Assembly: GCF_002162035.1 (NCBI RefSeq)
Contig: NZ_CP021138.1
Span: forward strand, 496,001-560,000
DNA from: Sulfuriferula sp. AH1
GTDB taxonomy: Bacteria; Pseudomonadota; Gammaproteobacteria; Burkholderiales; Sulfuriferulaceae
Reading direction: 5' to 3'
DNA length: 64,000 nt
Shown here: piece after piece, positions 40,158 to 50,180 of the stretch
Layout: every line of letters starts with the position of its first letter
Position numbering within the stretch: position 1 is the stretch's first letter
Position numbers and translations under genes: made by a program
The notes under the pieces: generated by a model
Database searches by the model: none
Told to the model about the DNA's origin: nothing
The model's input: only the letters and a program-made list of their open reading frames with translations

Positions 40158-43100
40158 ATGTCCTCTTCTCAATTTATTCATCTGCGGCTCCATTCGGAGT
40201 ATTCCATCACTGACGGTATCGTGCGCATCGACGACGCGGTAGCGCGTGCAGCGGCCGATGCGATGCCGGCGCTGGCACTGACCGATTTGTCGAATCTGTT
40301 CGGTCTGGTGAAGTTTTATCAGGCAGCGCGCGGCAAGGGCGTCAAGCCGATCATGGGTTGCGATGTCTGGGTCAGTAACGATCTGGAGCGAGACCGGCCG
40401 AGCCGGTTGCTATTGCTCGCGCAAAATCTCAGCGGCTACCGAACGCTCTCCGAATTGCTGACCCGCGCTTATCGCGAAAATCGTTCGCGCGGGCGTGCCG
40501 AATTGCAGTCGGCATGGTTTGATGAGGTGAGCACCGACGGACTGATCGTGCTGTCCGGGGCGCAGGCCGGCGATGTCGGCCGCGCCTTGCAGACAGGAAA
40601 CGAGGCAGGGGCACGCGCAGCGGCAAGCCGCTGGTCAGCGTTATTTCCCGGACGCTATTACCTCGAGATCCAGCGCACCGGGCAAATCGACGCGGAAAGT
40701 TGCCTGCAGATGACATTGCCGCTGGCGGCCGAACTGGGTTTGCCGGTAGTGGCGACGCACCCGATTCAGTTTCTCGACCGCGACGATTACAAAGCCCATG
40801 AAGCGCGGGTGTGCATTGCCGAAGGCGCTTTGCTCGGCGACCGGCGCCGGCAGCGCGTCTTTACCGAGGAACAGTATTTCAAAACCCAGGCAGAGATGGC
40901 AGAACTGTTCGCCGATCTGCCTGAGGCCTTGGCGAACAGTGTGGAAATCGCCAAACGCTGCTCGCTGAATCTGGAGCTGGGAAAGAGCAAACTGCCGCAA
41001 TTCCCGACGCCGGACGGCATGACGCTGGATGATTTCCTGCGTCAGCGTTCTGCCGAAGGGCTCGCGGAGCGCATGCAGGTGCTGTACCCGGATGCCGCCG
41101 AGCGCGAACGGCGCTACCCGGAATACCGGGAGCGGCTGGAATTCGAGCTGGGCACGATCATCCAGATGGGTTTCCCCGGCTACTTTCTGATCGTGGCCGA
41201 CTTCATCAACTGGGCCAAGCATAACGGCGTGCCGGTAGGGCCGGGGCGGGGTTCCGGTGCCGGGTCGCTGGTGGCCTATGTGCTGGGCATTACCGACCTG
41301 GACCCGTTGCCGTACGATCTGCTGTTCGAGCGTTTTCTGAATCCGGAACGGGTGTCCATGCCCGACTTCGACGTCGATTTCTGCCAGGACGGTCGCGAGC
41401 GCGTGATCAATTACGTCAAGGATAAATACGGTCGCGAGGCGGTATCGCAGATCGTGACCTTCGGTACGCTCGGTTCAAAGTCGGTGATCCGCGACGTCGG
41501 CCGGGTGCTGGATCTGCCGTATAACCTGTGCGACCAGTTGTCAAAGATGATACCGATAGAAGGCGTGAAGCCCGTATCGCTGCGCAAGGCGCTGGAAATG
41601 GAGCCGCAGCTCAAGGAGCGTTACGACAACGAAGAAGATGTGCGCGAGCTGTTCGGGCTGGCGGAAAAGCTCGAAGACCTCACGCGCAACGTCGGCATGC
41701 ACGCTGGCGGCGTGCTGATCGCGCCGGGCAAGATCACCGATTTCTGTCCGATCTATCTGGCCGAGGGTTCGGATTCGGCTGTGTCGCAGTTCGACAAGGA
41801 CGACGTGGAAAAAGCCGGGCTGGTAAAGTTCGACTTTCTGGGCTTGCGCACGCTGACCATCCTCGACTGGGCGATGCGTTATGTGGCGATGCTGGCACCG
41901 GACGGCAAGGCGCCGTTCAGTCTGGAAACCCTGCCGCTGAACGATCGCGGCAGTTATAGCCTGCTCAAGTCGTGCAAGACCACGGCTGTGTTCCAGCTGG
42001 AATCGCGCGGCATGAAAGACCTGATCCGGCGTCTGCAGCCGGACTGCTTCGAAGACGTGGTGGCTCTGGTGGCATTGTTCCGTCCGGGCCCGCTTGAATC
42101 CGGCATGGTGGACGACTTCATCAACCGCAAGCACGGCAAGGCCAAGGTCGATTACATGCACCCGATGCTGGAGGCTACGCTGAAGCCGACCTACGGCGTC
42201 ATCGTGTATCAGGAGCAGGTGATGCAGATCGCGCAGATCATGGGCGGTTATACACTGGGTTCTGCGGACTTGCTGCGTCGCGCGATGGGCAAGAAAAAGG
42301 CCGAGGAAATGGCCGAGCACCGTGACATTTTCGTGACCGGTGCGGTGACAAAAGGCGTGGACGCCAAGCAGGCGACGTATATCTTCGACCTGATGGAAAA
42401 ATTCGCCGGCTACGGTTTCAACAAATCGCACTCCGCCGCGTATGCGCTGGTGGCTTATCATACTGCCTACCTGAAAGCGCACCATCCGGCGGCATTCATG
42501 GCTGCTACGCTGTCGGCTGATATGGACGATACCGACAAGGTCAAGAATTTCTATGAAGATGCGCTGGCGAGTGGACTGGAAATCCTGCTGCCGGATATCA
42601 ACCGTTCCGGTTACCGCTTTGCGCCGGAAAGCGAACGTCAGATACGCTACGGTCTGGGCGCGGTCAAGGGTACCGGCGAGGCGGCGATCAGCGCGATCGT
42701 CGCGGCGCGCGAGCAGGATGGGCCGTTCGCCGACCTGTTCGATCTGGCGCAGCGCGTGGACAAGCGCAGCGTCAATCGCCGCACGCTGGAATCGCTGATT
42801 CGCGCAGGTGCGTTCGATAGCGTCAACGACCATCGCGCGTCGCTGTTGGCGTCGGTCGGCATGGCGCTGGAACTGGCCGATCAGGCGGCGGCATCAGTGA
42901 ATCAGGGCGGTCTGTTCGATGATTTCGATAGCCATCCCGATACGCAACCGGCGCTGGTTGACGTGCCGCGCTGGCCGGAAAAGGAAAAACTGCTGCAGGA
43001 AAAATCCGCGCTGGGCTTCTATTTCAGCGGGCATCCGTTCAATGCCTACGCCAGCGAGTTGAAATCCCTGCTGAAGACGCGTCTGGACAAGCTCGTGCCC

Positions 43101-43604
43101 AATCCACAGCCGGTGTTGCTGGCAGGTATCATCGTTTCCATGCGCACGCAAATGACGCGGCGCGGCAAGATGGCGTTCGTGTTGCTGGATGACGGCCTGG
43201 CGACGGTAGAGGTGCCGATTTTCAATGAAGTGTTCGAGCGTCACCGGGAGTGGCTCAAGGAAGATCAACTTTTGCTGGTGGAAGGCAAAGTCAGCAAGGA
43301 CGATTATTCCGGCGGCCTGCGCATCAATGTGGACAAGCTGTTCGACGTGACCAGCGCGCGCACGCGCTATGCCAAGGCGTTGCAATTGACTGTGAGTCAG
43401 GCACTCAATGTGTCCCAGCTGCAGGGCTGGCTGCGACCTTACTGCAATGATGAAAATGGCTGTCTGGTGCAATTGCGCTACCGATTGCCGCAGGTGCAGA
43501 CGGATATGCTGCTGGGCGCGGCCTGGAAAGTGATGCTGCACGACGATTTGCTGGCGGCGTTGCAATCCGGCCTCGGCAGCGCGGCAGTGGCTGTAAGTTA
43601 TTAG
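40158..43604 (+). CDS. dnaE: DNA polymerase III alpha subunit
   Basis: 1148 residues, the replicative polymerase subunit. The PHP domain begins FIHLRLHSEYSITDG. The palm domain carries GVPVGPGRGSGAGSLVAY and PDFDVDFCQDGRE with catalytic aspartates. Then come the fingers (NVGMHAGGVLIAPG), a helix-hairpin-helix region, an OB domain (VLLAGIIVSMRTQMTRRGKM) and the C-terminal tau-binding part. ATG 40158 is preferred over ATG 40152 from family N-termini. No ribosome-binding site is present, in line with leaderless initiation. Confidence 0.98.
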   Translation: MSSSQFIHLRLHSEYSITDGIVRIDDAVARAAADAMPALALTDLSNLFGLVKFYQAARGKGVKPIMGCDVWVSNDLERDRPSRLLLLAQNLSGYRTLSELLTRAYRENRSRGRAELQSAWFDEVSTDGLIVLSGAQAGDVGRALQTGNEAGARAAASRWSALFPGRYYLEIQRTGQIDAESCLQMTLPLAAELGLPVVATHPIQFLDRDDYKAHEARVCIAEGALLGDRRRQRVFTEEQYFKTQAEMAELFADLPEALANSVEIAKRCSLNLELGKSKLPQFPTPDGMTLDDFLRQRSAEGLAERMQVLYPDAAERERRYPEYRERLEFELGTIIQMGFPGYFLIVADFINWAKHNGVPVGPGRGSGAGSLVAYVLGITDLDPLPYDLLFERFLNPERVSMPDFDVDFCQDGRERVINYVKDKYGREAVSQIVTFGTLGSKSVIRDVGRVLDLPYNLCDQLSKMIPIEGVKPVSLRKALEMEPQLKERYDNEEDVRELFGLAEKLEDLTRNVGMHAGGVLIAPGKITDFCPIYLAEGSDSAVSQFDKDDVEKAGLVKFDFLGLRTLTILDWAMRYVAMLAPDGKAPFSLETLPLNDRGSYSLLKSCKTTAVFQLESRGMKDLIRRLQPDCFEDVVALVALFRPGPLESGMVDDFINRKHGKAKVDYMHPMLEATLKPTYGVIVYQEQVMQIAQIMGGYTLGSADLLRRAMGKKKAEEMAEHRDIFVTGAVTKGVDAKQATYIFDLMEKFAGYGFNKSHSAAYALVAYHTAYLKAHHPAAFMAATLSADMDDTDKVKNFYEDALASGLEILLPDINRSGYRFAPESERQIRYGLGAVKGTGEAAISAIVAAREQDGPFADLFDLAQRVDKRSVNRRTLESLIRAGAFDSVNDHRASLLASVGMALELADQAAASVNQGGLFDDFDSHPDTQPALVDVPRWPEKEKLLQEKSALGFYFSGHPFNAYASELKSLLKTRLDKLVPNPQPVLLAGIIVSMRTQMTRRGKMAFVLLDDGLATVEVPIFNEVFERHREWLKEDQLLLVEGKVSKDDYSGGLRINVDKLFDVTSARTRYAKALQLTVSQALNVSQLQGWLRPYCNDENGCLVQLRYRLPQVQTDMLLGAAWKVMLHDDLLAALQSGLGSAAVAVSY

Positions 43605-43645
43605 CGGGAAACGTGATGCAGATTGAATTCGACCGTCAGATGCGG

Positions 43646-43702
43646 TAAAATGACGGAATTCTTGCAGAAGCGGGCGCGGTGCGAACCTTGCCCGCTTCTT
43701 TG
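43646..43702 (+). promoter_or_regulatory. carA leader: promoter and attenuator-like hairpin
   Basis: A -10-like TAAAAT (43646-43651) is followed by a perfect 10-bp stem AGAAGCGGGC (43666-43675) / GCCCGCTTCT (43690-43699) with a 14-base loop, then TTTGT. This intrinsic-terminator-like structure lies in the transcribed leader, 26 bases before carA. Confidence 0.6.
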
Positions 43703-43728
43703 TATAAGCCTCACACCGGAGTACTCCC

Positions 43729-44856
43729 TTGTCGCCTGCTCAATCCGCTATCTTGGTGCTTGCTGATGGTTCAGTTTTTCGCGGTGTTGCCATCGGCGCG
43801 TTAGGTTCAACAGTTGGCGAGGTGGTGTTTAATACCGCCATGTCGGGCTATCAGGAGATTCTGACCGATCCGTCCTATTCTCGTCAGATCGTCACACTTA
43901 CTTATCCTCATATTGGTAATACCGGCGTAAATCCAGAAGACGTCGAATCAACGCAAATTCACGCTGCCGGTCTGGTGGTGCGCGACCTGCCATTGTTAGC
44001 CAGTAATTTCCGTTCTACCCAGTCGTTGTCTGATTATCTGACAGCGCAAAATGTGGTCGCCATCGCCGATATCGACACCCGCCGCTTGACGCGTCTGCTG
44101 CGCGAAACCGGTGCGCAGTCGGGCTGCATCATGGCGGGCGATATCGACGAAGCCGAAGCGCTGCGTCTGGCGTGCGCCTTTCCCGGTTTGGCAGGGATGG
44201 ATCTGGCCAAAGTGGTGTCGGTAAAATCCGCTTACACCTGGACTGAAGGCGAATGGCGTCTCGGCAAAGGTTTCGTCAGCCCTGAAGCCGCACCGTTCCA
44301 TGTGGTCGCGTTCGACTACGGGATCAAGATGAACATCCTGCGCATGCTGGCGCAACGCGGCTGCAAGATAACCGTATTGCCGGCGCAGGCAAGTGCCCAG
44401 GATGCGCTGGCGCTGAACCCGGACGGCATATTCTTATCCAATGGTCCGGGCGATCCGGAGCCGTGCGATTATGCGATTACGGCCATCCGTGAACTGATCG
44501 CTACCGGCATCCCGACTTTCGGTATCTGCCTGGGCCATCAACTGCTGGCATTGGCTTCCGGCGCCAAAACCGTGAAAATGAAATTCGGTCACCATGGCGC
44601 CAATCATCCGGTGAAAGACATGGATACCGGCCGCGTGGCGATTACCAGTCAGAATCACGGTTTCGCAGTGGATGCCGATACTTTGCCGGACAATATCCGG
44701 GTGACGCACGTGTCGCTGTTTGACGGATCGTTGCAGGGTATCACCCGCACCGATGTGCCGGCGTTCAGCTTTCAGGGGCACCCTGAAGCCAGTCCCGGCC
44801 CGCATGACGTGGATTATTTGTTTGATCGGTTTATCGCGCTGATGCAGGCGCGCTAA
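43729..44856 (+). CDS. carA: Carbamoyl-phosphate synthase small subunit
   Basis: 375 residues, starting at TTG 43729 with GGAG eight bases upstream. CarA is the glutaminase subunit feeding ammonia to CarB for arginine and pyrimidine synthesis. The N-terminal domain ([19 protein letters not shown]) is followed by a class I amidotransferase domain with [15 protein letters not shown] (catalytic Cys) and [13 protein letters not shown] (His-Glu). carB follows after 135 bases. Confidence 0.97.
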   Translation: MSPAQSAILVLADGSVFRGVAIGALGSTVGEVVFNTAMSGYQEILTDPSYSRQIVTLTYPHIGNTGVNPEDVESTQIHAAGLVVRDLPLLASNFRSTQSLSDYLTAQNVVAIADIDTRRLTRLLRETGAQSGCIMAGDIDEAEALRLACAFPGLAGMDLAKVVSVKSAYTWTEGEWRLGKGFVSPEAAPFHVVAFDYGIKMNILRMLAQRGCKITVLPAQASAQDALALNPDGIFLSNGPGDPEPCDYAITAIRELIATGIPTFGICLGHQLLALASGAKTVKMKFGHHGANHPVKDMDTGRVAITSQNHGFAVDADTLPDNIRVTHVSLFDGSLQGITRTDVPAFSFQGHPEASPGPHDVDYLFDRFIALMQAR

Positions 44857-44871
44857 ACGTATTGCCTTGAT

Positions 44872-44897
44872 AACCGGCAGGCTGAGGCGTGCCGGTT
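44872..44897 (+). terminator. Hairpin between carA and carB
   Basis: An 8-bp stem AACCGGCA/TGCCGGTT with a 10-base loop, then TTGTGTTG. A weak terminator or processing site within the car operon. Confidence 0.5.
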
Positions 44898-44991
44898 TGT
44901 GTTGTCAGAAGATGTTTAGATTTGGGGATGCCGTGCAGCAGCAAGGCGGTTCTGATTTTTAGATGTGTTCGTTAATCTTGTCCAAAAAATT

Positions 44992-47900
44992 ATGCCTAAG
45001 CGTACAGACCTACATAGCATACTGATTATCGGTGCCGGCCCCATTGTCATCGGCCAGGCATGTGAATTTGACTATTCCGGCGCACAGGCTTGCAAAGCCT
45101 TGCGGGAAGAAGGCTATAAAGTCATTCTGGTGAACTCCAATCCGGCGACGATCATGACCGATCCGGAAATGGCCGATGTGACGTATATCGAGCCGATCAC
45201 CTGGCAGGTGCTGGAAAAAATCATCGAAAAAGAGCGCCCGGATGCGCTTCTGCCCACCATGGGCGGGCAGACTGCGTTGAACTGCGCGCTGGATCTGGCC
45301 AAACACGGTGTGCTGGAAAAACACCAGGTCGAAATGATCGGCGCGTCGCGTGAAGCCATCGATATGGCCGAAGACCGCGAAAAATTCAAGCAGGCGATGA
45401 CGCGTATCGGTCTGGCCTCGCCGCGTTCCTCTATCGCCCACAGCATGGAAGAGGCATTGCAGGTGCAGGCGGTGATGGGTTTTCCTACCATTATCCGGCC
45501 ATCGTTCACCATGGGCGGCACCGGCGGCGGTATCGCCTATAACAAGGAAGAATTCACCGAGATCTGCGAGCGCGGTCTGGAAGCTTCGCCTACGCACGAG
45601 CTGCTGATCGAAGAGTCGCTGATCGGCTGGAAAGAATACGAAATGGAAGTGGTGCGTGACCGCAAGGATAACTGCATCATCGTCTGCTCCATTGAAAACC
45701 TTGATCCGATGGGTGTGCATACCGGCGACTCCATCACCGTGGCGCCATCGCAAACCCTGACCGACCGCGAATATCAGATTCTGCGCAATGCTTCGATTGC
45801 CGTATTGCGCGAGATCGGCGTGGAAACTGGCGGTTCCAATGTGCAGTTCGGCATCAATCCGGCCGATGGCCGCATGGTGGTGATCGAGATGAATCCGCGC
45901 GTGTCGCGCTCCTCGGCGCTGGCATCGAAAGCGACCGGTTTTCCGATTGCCAAAATCGCGGCGAAGCTGGCGATCGGTTATACGCTGGATGAATTGAAAA
46001 ACGATATTACCGGCGGCGCCACTCCAGCCTCGTTCGAGCCGAGCATCGATTACGTCGTCACCAAGATCCCGCGTTTTGCATTCGAGAAATTTCCGCAAGC
46101 GAACGACCGGCTGACTACGCAGATGAAATCGGTGGGTGAGGTAATGGCCATTGGTCGTACTTTCCGCGAATCGTTGCAAAAGGCATTGCGTGGCTTGGAA
46201 ACCGGTATGGACGGGCTGAATTCGCTGACCGACGATCGCGATGTAATCGAGGCGGAAATCGGCAATCCCGGACCGGAGCGCTTATGGTACGTGGCCGATG
46301 CCTTCCGTATCGGCATGAGCATGCAGGAAATTTTCGAGTTCACCAAGATCGATCCGTGGTTTCTGGTGCAGATTCAAGCGCTGGTCGCGGATGAGGCGGC
46401 TTTGCAAGGGTGCCAGCTGGCAGATCTGGATGCGGGCGAATTGCGCCGCCTGAAACGTAACGGTTTTGCCGATCGCCGTCTGTCCAGCCTGCTGGGCTGC
46501 GACAAACATGCAGTGCGTGCCCGGCGCTGGGAGCTGGGCGTGCATCCGGTTTACAAGCGCGTGGATACCTGTGCTGCCGAGTTTGCGACGCACACTGCAT
46601 ACATGTATTCCACCTACGAGGAAGAGTGCGAATCGCATCCGACTGATCGCAAGAAGATCATGGTGCTGGGCGGTGGCCCTAACCGTATCGGCCAGGGTAT
46701 CGAATTCGATTACTGCTGTGTGCATGCGGCGCTGGCGATGCGCGAAGACGGCTATGAGACCATCATGGTCAATTGCAATCCGGAAACCGTATCGACCGAC
46801 TATGACACCTCGGATCGTCTGTATTTTGAATCACTGACGCTGGAAGATGTGCTGGAAATCGTGCGCATCGAGCAGCCGGTGGGTGTGATCGTGCAGTACG
46901 GCGGCCAGACTCCGTTAAAACTGGCGCGCGAACTGGAAGCCTTCGGCGCGCCGATTATCGGCACCACGCCGGACATGATCGATTGCGCGGAAGATCGTGA
47001 GCGCTTCCAGCAAATGCTGATGGGTCTGGGATTGAAACAGCCGCCTAACCGCACCGCGCGTTCTGCCGAGGAGGCGATCCGGCTGGCAGCGGAAATCGGC
47101 TACCCGCTGGTAGTACGGCCATCTTATGTGCTGGGCGGACGGGCGATGGAAATCGTGCGTGCCGAGGAAGATTTGCAGCGCTACATGCGCGAAGCGGTAA
47201 AGGTGTCGAACGATTCGCCGGTATTGCTCGATCGTTTTCTTAACGATGCGATCGAGATTGACGTGGACGCGGTTTCCGACGGTACTGATGTCGTTATTGG
47301 CGGCATTATGGAGCACATTGAACAGGCTGGCGTGCACTCGGGCGATTCGGCTTGCTCCCTACCGCCTTACAGCCTGTCGGTCGCTATCCAGGATGAAATT
47401 CGTCGCCAGACTGTGGCCATGGCGAAGGCATTGAACGTGGTCGGACTGATGAATGTGCAGTTCGCGTTGCAAGGCGAGACTGTCTACGTGCTGGAAGTCA
47501 ACCCGCGCGCATCGCGTACCGTGCCATTCGTATCCAAAGCCACCGGCGTGCCGCTGGCGAAAGTTGCGGCGCGTTGCATGGCGGGCAGTACATTGCGGGC
47601 GCAGGGTGTGACCAAGGAAATCGTGCCGCCTTATTATTCGGTGAAAGAGGCGGTGTTCCCGTTCGCCAAATTCCAGGGGGTCGATACCTTGCTGGGCCCG
47701 GAAATGAAATCCACTGGTGAAGTGATGGGTGTAGGCAAGACGTTTGCCGAAGCCTTCGTCAAATCCCAGTTGGCGGCAGGCGTCAAATTGCCGCGTGGCG
47801 GTCATGCGTTCATCAGCGTGCGCAACGCAGATAAGCAGAAGGTCGTTGAAATCGGCGCGCGGCTGATCGCATTGGGCTTTGTGCTGCATGCCACGCGCGG

Positions 47901-48198
47901 TACGGCGGCTGCTTTAAGCGACGGCGGTCTGGAGGTGACTATCGTGAATAAAGTCGCCGAAGGCCGTCCACATATTGTGGATATGATTAAAAACAACGAA
48001 ATCAGTTTTATCGTCAATGTGGTTGATGACAAGCGAGCCGTGCGCGACTCGGTTGAAATCCGGCGTGCCGCATTGGCACAGAGGGTAACCTATTACACTA
48101 CGCTGGCCGGTGCGAAGGCTGCCTGCATCGGCATGCAGGCGATGAGTGAATTGAAAGTTTACGATTTACAAGGATTACATGGGCAATTATCTGCCTGA
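44992..48198 (+). CDS. carB: Carbamoyl-phosphate synthase large subunit
   Basis: 1068 residues. It makes carbamoyl phosphate from bicarbonate, ammonia and two ATP. It has two homologous ATP-grasp halves (first with [19 protein letters not shown], second with [19 protein letters not shown]), an oligomerisation domain between them and a C-terminal MGS-like allosteric domain ([20 protein letters not shown]). ATG 44992 is used instead of GTG 44965 to give the family start [14 protein letters not shown]. It is followed 11 bases later by greA. Confidence 0.98.
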   Translation: MPKRTDLHSILIIGAGPIVIGQACEFDYSGAQACKALREEGYKVILVNSNPATIMTDPEMADVTYIEPITWQVLEKIIEKERPDALLPTMGGQTALNCALDLAKHGVLEKHQVEMIGASREAIDMAEDREKFKQAMTRIGLASPRSSIAHSMEEALQVQAVMGFPTIIRPSFTMGGTGGGIAYNKEEFTEICERGLEASPTHELLIEESLIGWKEYEMEVVRDRKDNCIIVCSIENLDPMGVHTGDSITVAPSQTLTDREYQILRNASIAVLREIGVETGGSNVQFGINPADGRMVVIEMNPRVSRSSALASKATGFPIAKIAAKLAIGYTLDELKNDITGGATPASFEPSIDYVVTKIPRFAFEKFPQANDRLTTQMKSVGEVMAIGRTFRESLQKALRGLETGMDGLNSLTDDRDVIEAEIGNPGPERLWYVADAFRIGMSMQEIFEFTKIDPWFLVQIQALVADEAALQGCQLADLDAGELRRLKRNGFADRRLSSLLGCDKHAVRARRWELGVHPVYKRVDTCAAEFATHTAYMYSTYEEECESHPTDRKKIMVLGGGPNRIGQGIEFDYCCVHAALAMREDGYETIMVNCNPETVSTDYDTSDRLYFESLTLEDVLEIVRIEQPVGVIVQYGGQTPLKLARELEAFGAPIIGTTPDMIDCAEDRERFQQMLMGLGLKQPPNRTARSAEEAIRLAAEIGYPLVVRPSYVLGGRAMEIVRAEEDLQRYMREAVKVSNDSPVLLDRFLNDAIEIDVDAVSDGTDVVIGGIMEHIEQAGVHSGDSACSLPPYSLSVAIQDEIRRQTVAMAKALNVVGLMNVQFALQGETVYVLEVNPRASRTVPFVSKATGVPLAKVAARCMAGSTLRAQGVTKEIVPPYYSVKEAVFPFAKFQGVDTLLGPEMKSTGEVMGVGKTFAEAFVKSQLAAGVKLPRGGHAFISVRNADKQKVVEIGARLIALGFVLHATRGTAAALSDGGLEVTIVNKVAEGRPHIVDMIKNNEISFIVNVVDDKRAVRDSVEIRRAALAQRVTYYTTLAGAKAACIGMQAMSELKVYDLQGLHGQLSA

Positions 48199-48209
48199 GG
48201 ATAAGTAAC

Positions 48210-48695
48210 ATGAATATGATGACAAAAATTCCATTGACAGTGAAGGGTGCGCAACTGCTGCGCGACGAGTTGCATCACCTGAAAACCGTGGAACGTCCCG
48301 CGGTGATTACCGCTATTGCTGAAGCGCGCGCTCAGGGCGACCTTTCGGAGAACGCGGAGTACGATGCCGCGAAGGAAAAACAGGGCTTTATTGAGGGGCG
48401 TATTGCCGATTTGGAAGGCAAGCTGTCCTCGGCGCAGATTATCGATCCGTCAGAACTCGAAGCTGAAGGGCGTGTGGTATTCGGCGCGACTGTTGAACTT
48501 GAAGAGCTGGAAACTGGCGAAACAGTGACCTACCAGATCGTCGGCGACGATGAAGCCGATATCAAACAGGCGAAAATTTCCATCAGCTCGCCGATCGCGC
48601 GTGCACTGATCGGCAAATACGCCGGCGATACGGCGGATGTGCAGGCACCAGGCGGGGTACGTCAATATGAAGTGCTGGATGTGAAGTATATCTGA
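48210..48695 (+). CDS. greA: Transcription elongation factor GreA
   Basis: 161 residues. GreA rescues backtracked RNA polymerase by stimulating transcript cleavage. An N-terminal coiled coil carries the tip motif [20 protein letters not shown], with the acidic residues. A C-terminal FKBP-like domain ends [12 protein letters not shown]. The carB-greA order is common in Proteobacteria. GAGG precedes ATG 48210; an in-frame ATG two or three codons later is also possible. Confidence 0.96.
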   Translation: MNMMTKIPLTVKGAQLLRDELHHLKTVERPAVITAIAEARAQGDLSENAEYDAAKEKQGFIEGRIADLEGKLSSAQIIDPSELEAEGRVVFGATVELEELETGETVTYQIVGDDEADIKQAKISISSPIARALIGKYAGDTADVQAPGGVRQYEVLDVKYI

Positions 48696-48697
48696 TC

Positions 48698-49153
48698 ATG
48701 CCAAAATTCCCAGATGCGCTGGCTAAAATAGCCGTTACTTTGTGGGTGGGTGGTCTGTGGGCCATCGGTTATATCGCCGCGCCGGTGCTGTTCAGCAAAT
48801 TGGCAGACAAGCAGCTGGCAGGAAATCTGGCCGGCGGCATGTTTACGGTGATAGCTTATGTGGGCATGGCATGCGGCTTGTATTTGCTCGTACACCGTCT
48901 GATGCAGTTTGGCGGCGGCGCATTGAAGCAGACGTTTTTCTGGGCTGCGCTGATCATGTTGTTGCTCACGCTGGGGATACATTTCGGCATCCAGCCGATT
49001 ATGGAGAGTCTGAAAGAACAAGCCATGCCGAAAGCGGTGATGCAAAGCATGTTCAGCGATCGCTTTGCGCGGTGGCATGGCGTTTCCAGTATTGTTTATC
49101 TGATTGAAAGCCTGTTGGGTCTGGTGCTGCTGTTCAAGCAATCGGGCAAGTAA
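48698..49153 (+). CDS. DUF4149 membrane protein
   Basis: 151 residues with four hydrophobic segments (VTLWVGGLWAIGYIAAPVLF; MFTVIAYVGMACGLYLLVH; FFWAALIMLLLTLGIHFG; SIVYLIESLLGLVLLF). The N-terminal WVGGLW...APVLF pattern fits the DUF4149/TMEM205-like family found next to greA or yhbY in many Betaproteobacteria. The function is unknown. It starts two bases after the greA stop. Confidence 0.85.
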   Translation: MPKFPDALAKIAVTLWVGGLWAIGYIAAPVLFSKLADKQLAGNLAGGMFTVIAYVGMACGLYLLVHRLMQFGGGALKQTFFWAALIMLLLTLGIHFGIQPIMESLKEQAMPKAVMQSMFSDRFARWHGVSSIVYLIESLLGLVLLFKQSGK

Positions 49154-49154
49154 G

Positions 49155-49451
49155 TTATTTAGGCAGGCTAAGCTTTGGTTTTTCGGCCGGGCGATATACC
49201 AGCAGCAATTTTCCTATGTGTTGCACGGGGGCAGCCTTGAGATCCGTGCAAATGCGGTCTAGCATGGCTATCCGTGCTTCACGATCATCCCCGAGTACCC
49301 GAATTTTAATCAGTTCATGGGCTTTCAGGCTAAGATCGATTTCGCGCATGACCGCATCGGATAGTCCGGCATCACCTATCATTACAACGGGGTGGAGCGA
49401 ATGGGCTTGGGCGCGCAGGTAGCGACGCTGCACTGCATTGAGAGTGGTCAT
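49155..49451 (-). CDS. yhbY: YhbY-type RNA-binding (CRM) protein
   Basis: 98 residues with a single CRM domain: RYLRAQAHSLHPVVMIGDAG is the family signature and HELIKIRVLGDDREAR follows. It associates with pre-50S ribosomal particles. It diverges from rlmE, the usual neighbour, with only 37 bases between start codons. Its stop directly abuts the DUF4149 gene. Confidence 0.93.
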   Translation of the reverse strand: MTTLNAVQRRYLRAQAHSLHPVVMIGDAGLSDAVMREIDLSLKAHELIKIRVLGDDREARIAMLDRICTDLKAAPVQHIGKLLLVYRPAEKPKLSLPK

Positions 49452-49488
49452 TGGTACTATCCCTTTAACTAAACCGTTATTTTAGCCG

Positions 49489-50109
49489 ATGAAGCCAAGT
49501 AGAACCAGCAAAGCGTGGATGCGCGAACATCTGAATGATCCTTATGTAAAACAAGCCAAGGCCCAAGGTTACCGGTCGCGTGCCGCTTTCAAGCTTGAGG
49601 AGATCAACGAGCGCGATCATTTGATCAGGCCGGGAACGTTGCTGGTAGACCTCGGCGCCACGCCGGGCGGTTGGTCGCAATTGGCGATCCGTCATGGGGC
49701 GCAGGTGATTGCGCTGGATATCCTGGAAATGGAACCCATTGCGGGAGTGACTTTTATCCAGGGTGATTTCACTGCCGACGAGACCTTGGCTGAATTGGCT
49801 CAGGTATTAAATAATCGGCCGGTAGACCTTGTAATATCCGATATGGCGCCCAATATGAGTGGTGTGGCGAGCGTCGATCAGGCGCGCAGCATGTATTTAT
49901 GCGAGTTGGCGCTGGATTTTGCACGTAATCATTTGAAACCAAATGGTCAGTTTCTTGTCAAGGTATTTCAGGGTGAAGGATTTCAGGAATATCTGAAAAA
50001 TTTGCGGGAAACATTCGAGCAAGTGCTTAACCGCAAGCCTAAAGCCTCGCGAGATCGAAGCAATGAAGTTTATTTTCTGTGCAAAAATCTGCGTAAAGCG
50101 GTTACATAG
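49489..50109 (+). CDS. rlmE: 23S rRNA (uridine-2'-O) methyltransferase RlmE
   Basis: 206 residues, formerly FtsJ/RrmJ. It methylates U2552 of 23S rRNA. The start region [19 protein letters not shown] is typical. The SAM motif is [16 protein letters not shown] and the catalytic aspartate is in [13 protein letters not shown]; the lysines of the K-D-K tetrad are K at [10 protein letters not shown] and [10 protein letters not shown]. It precedes ftsH, as in E. coli. Confidence 0.96.
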   Translation: MKPSRTSKAWMREHLNDPYVKQAKAQGYRSRAAFKLEEINERDHLIRPGTLLVDLGATPGGWSQLAIRHGAQVIALDILEMEPIAGVTFIQGDFTADETLAELAQVLNNRPVDLVISDMAPNMSGVASVDQARSMYLCELALDFARNHLKPNGQFLVKVFQGEGFQEYLKNLRETFEQVLNRKPKASRDRSNEVYFLCKNLRKAVT

Positions 50110-50180
50110 CCATTAAATTAGAGTTAGAATCAAAAATCGTCGTCTAAAATATTCGTATATGCTCAGGTGGAGCTTGATTA

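Noticed and set aside
41541-42833. 430-codon frame antisense to dnaE
   Set aside because: It is a His/Arg/Gln-rich shadow of a GC-rich conserved gene; no independent start signal.
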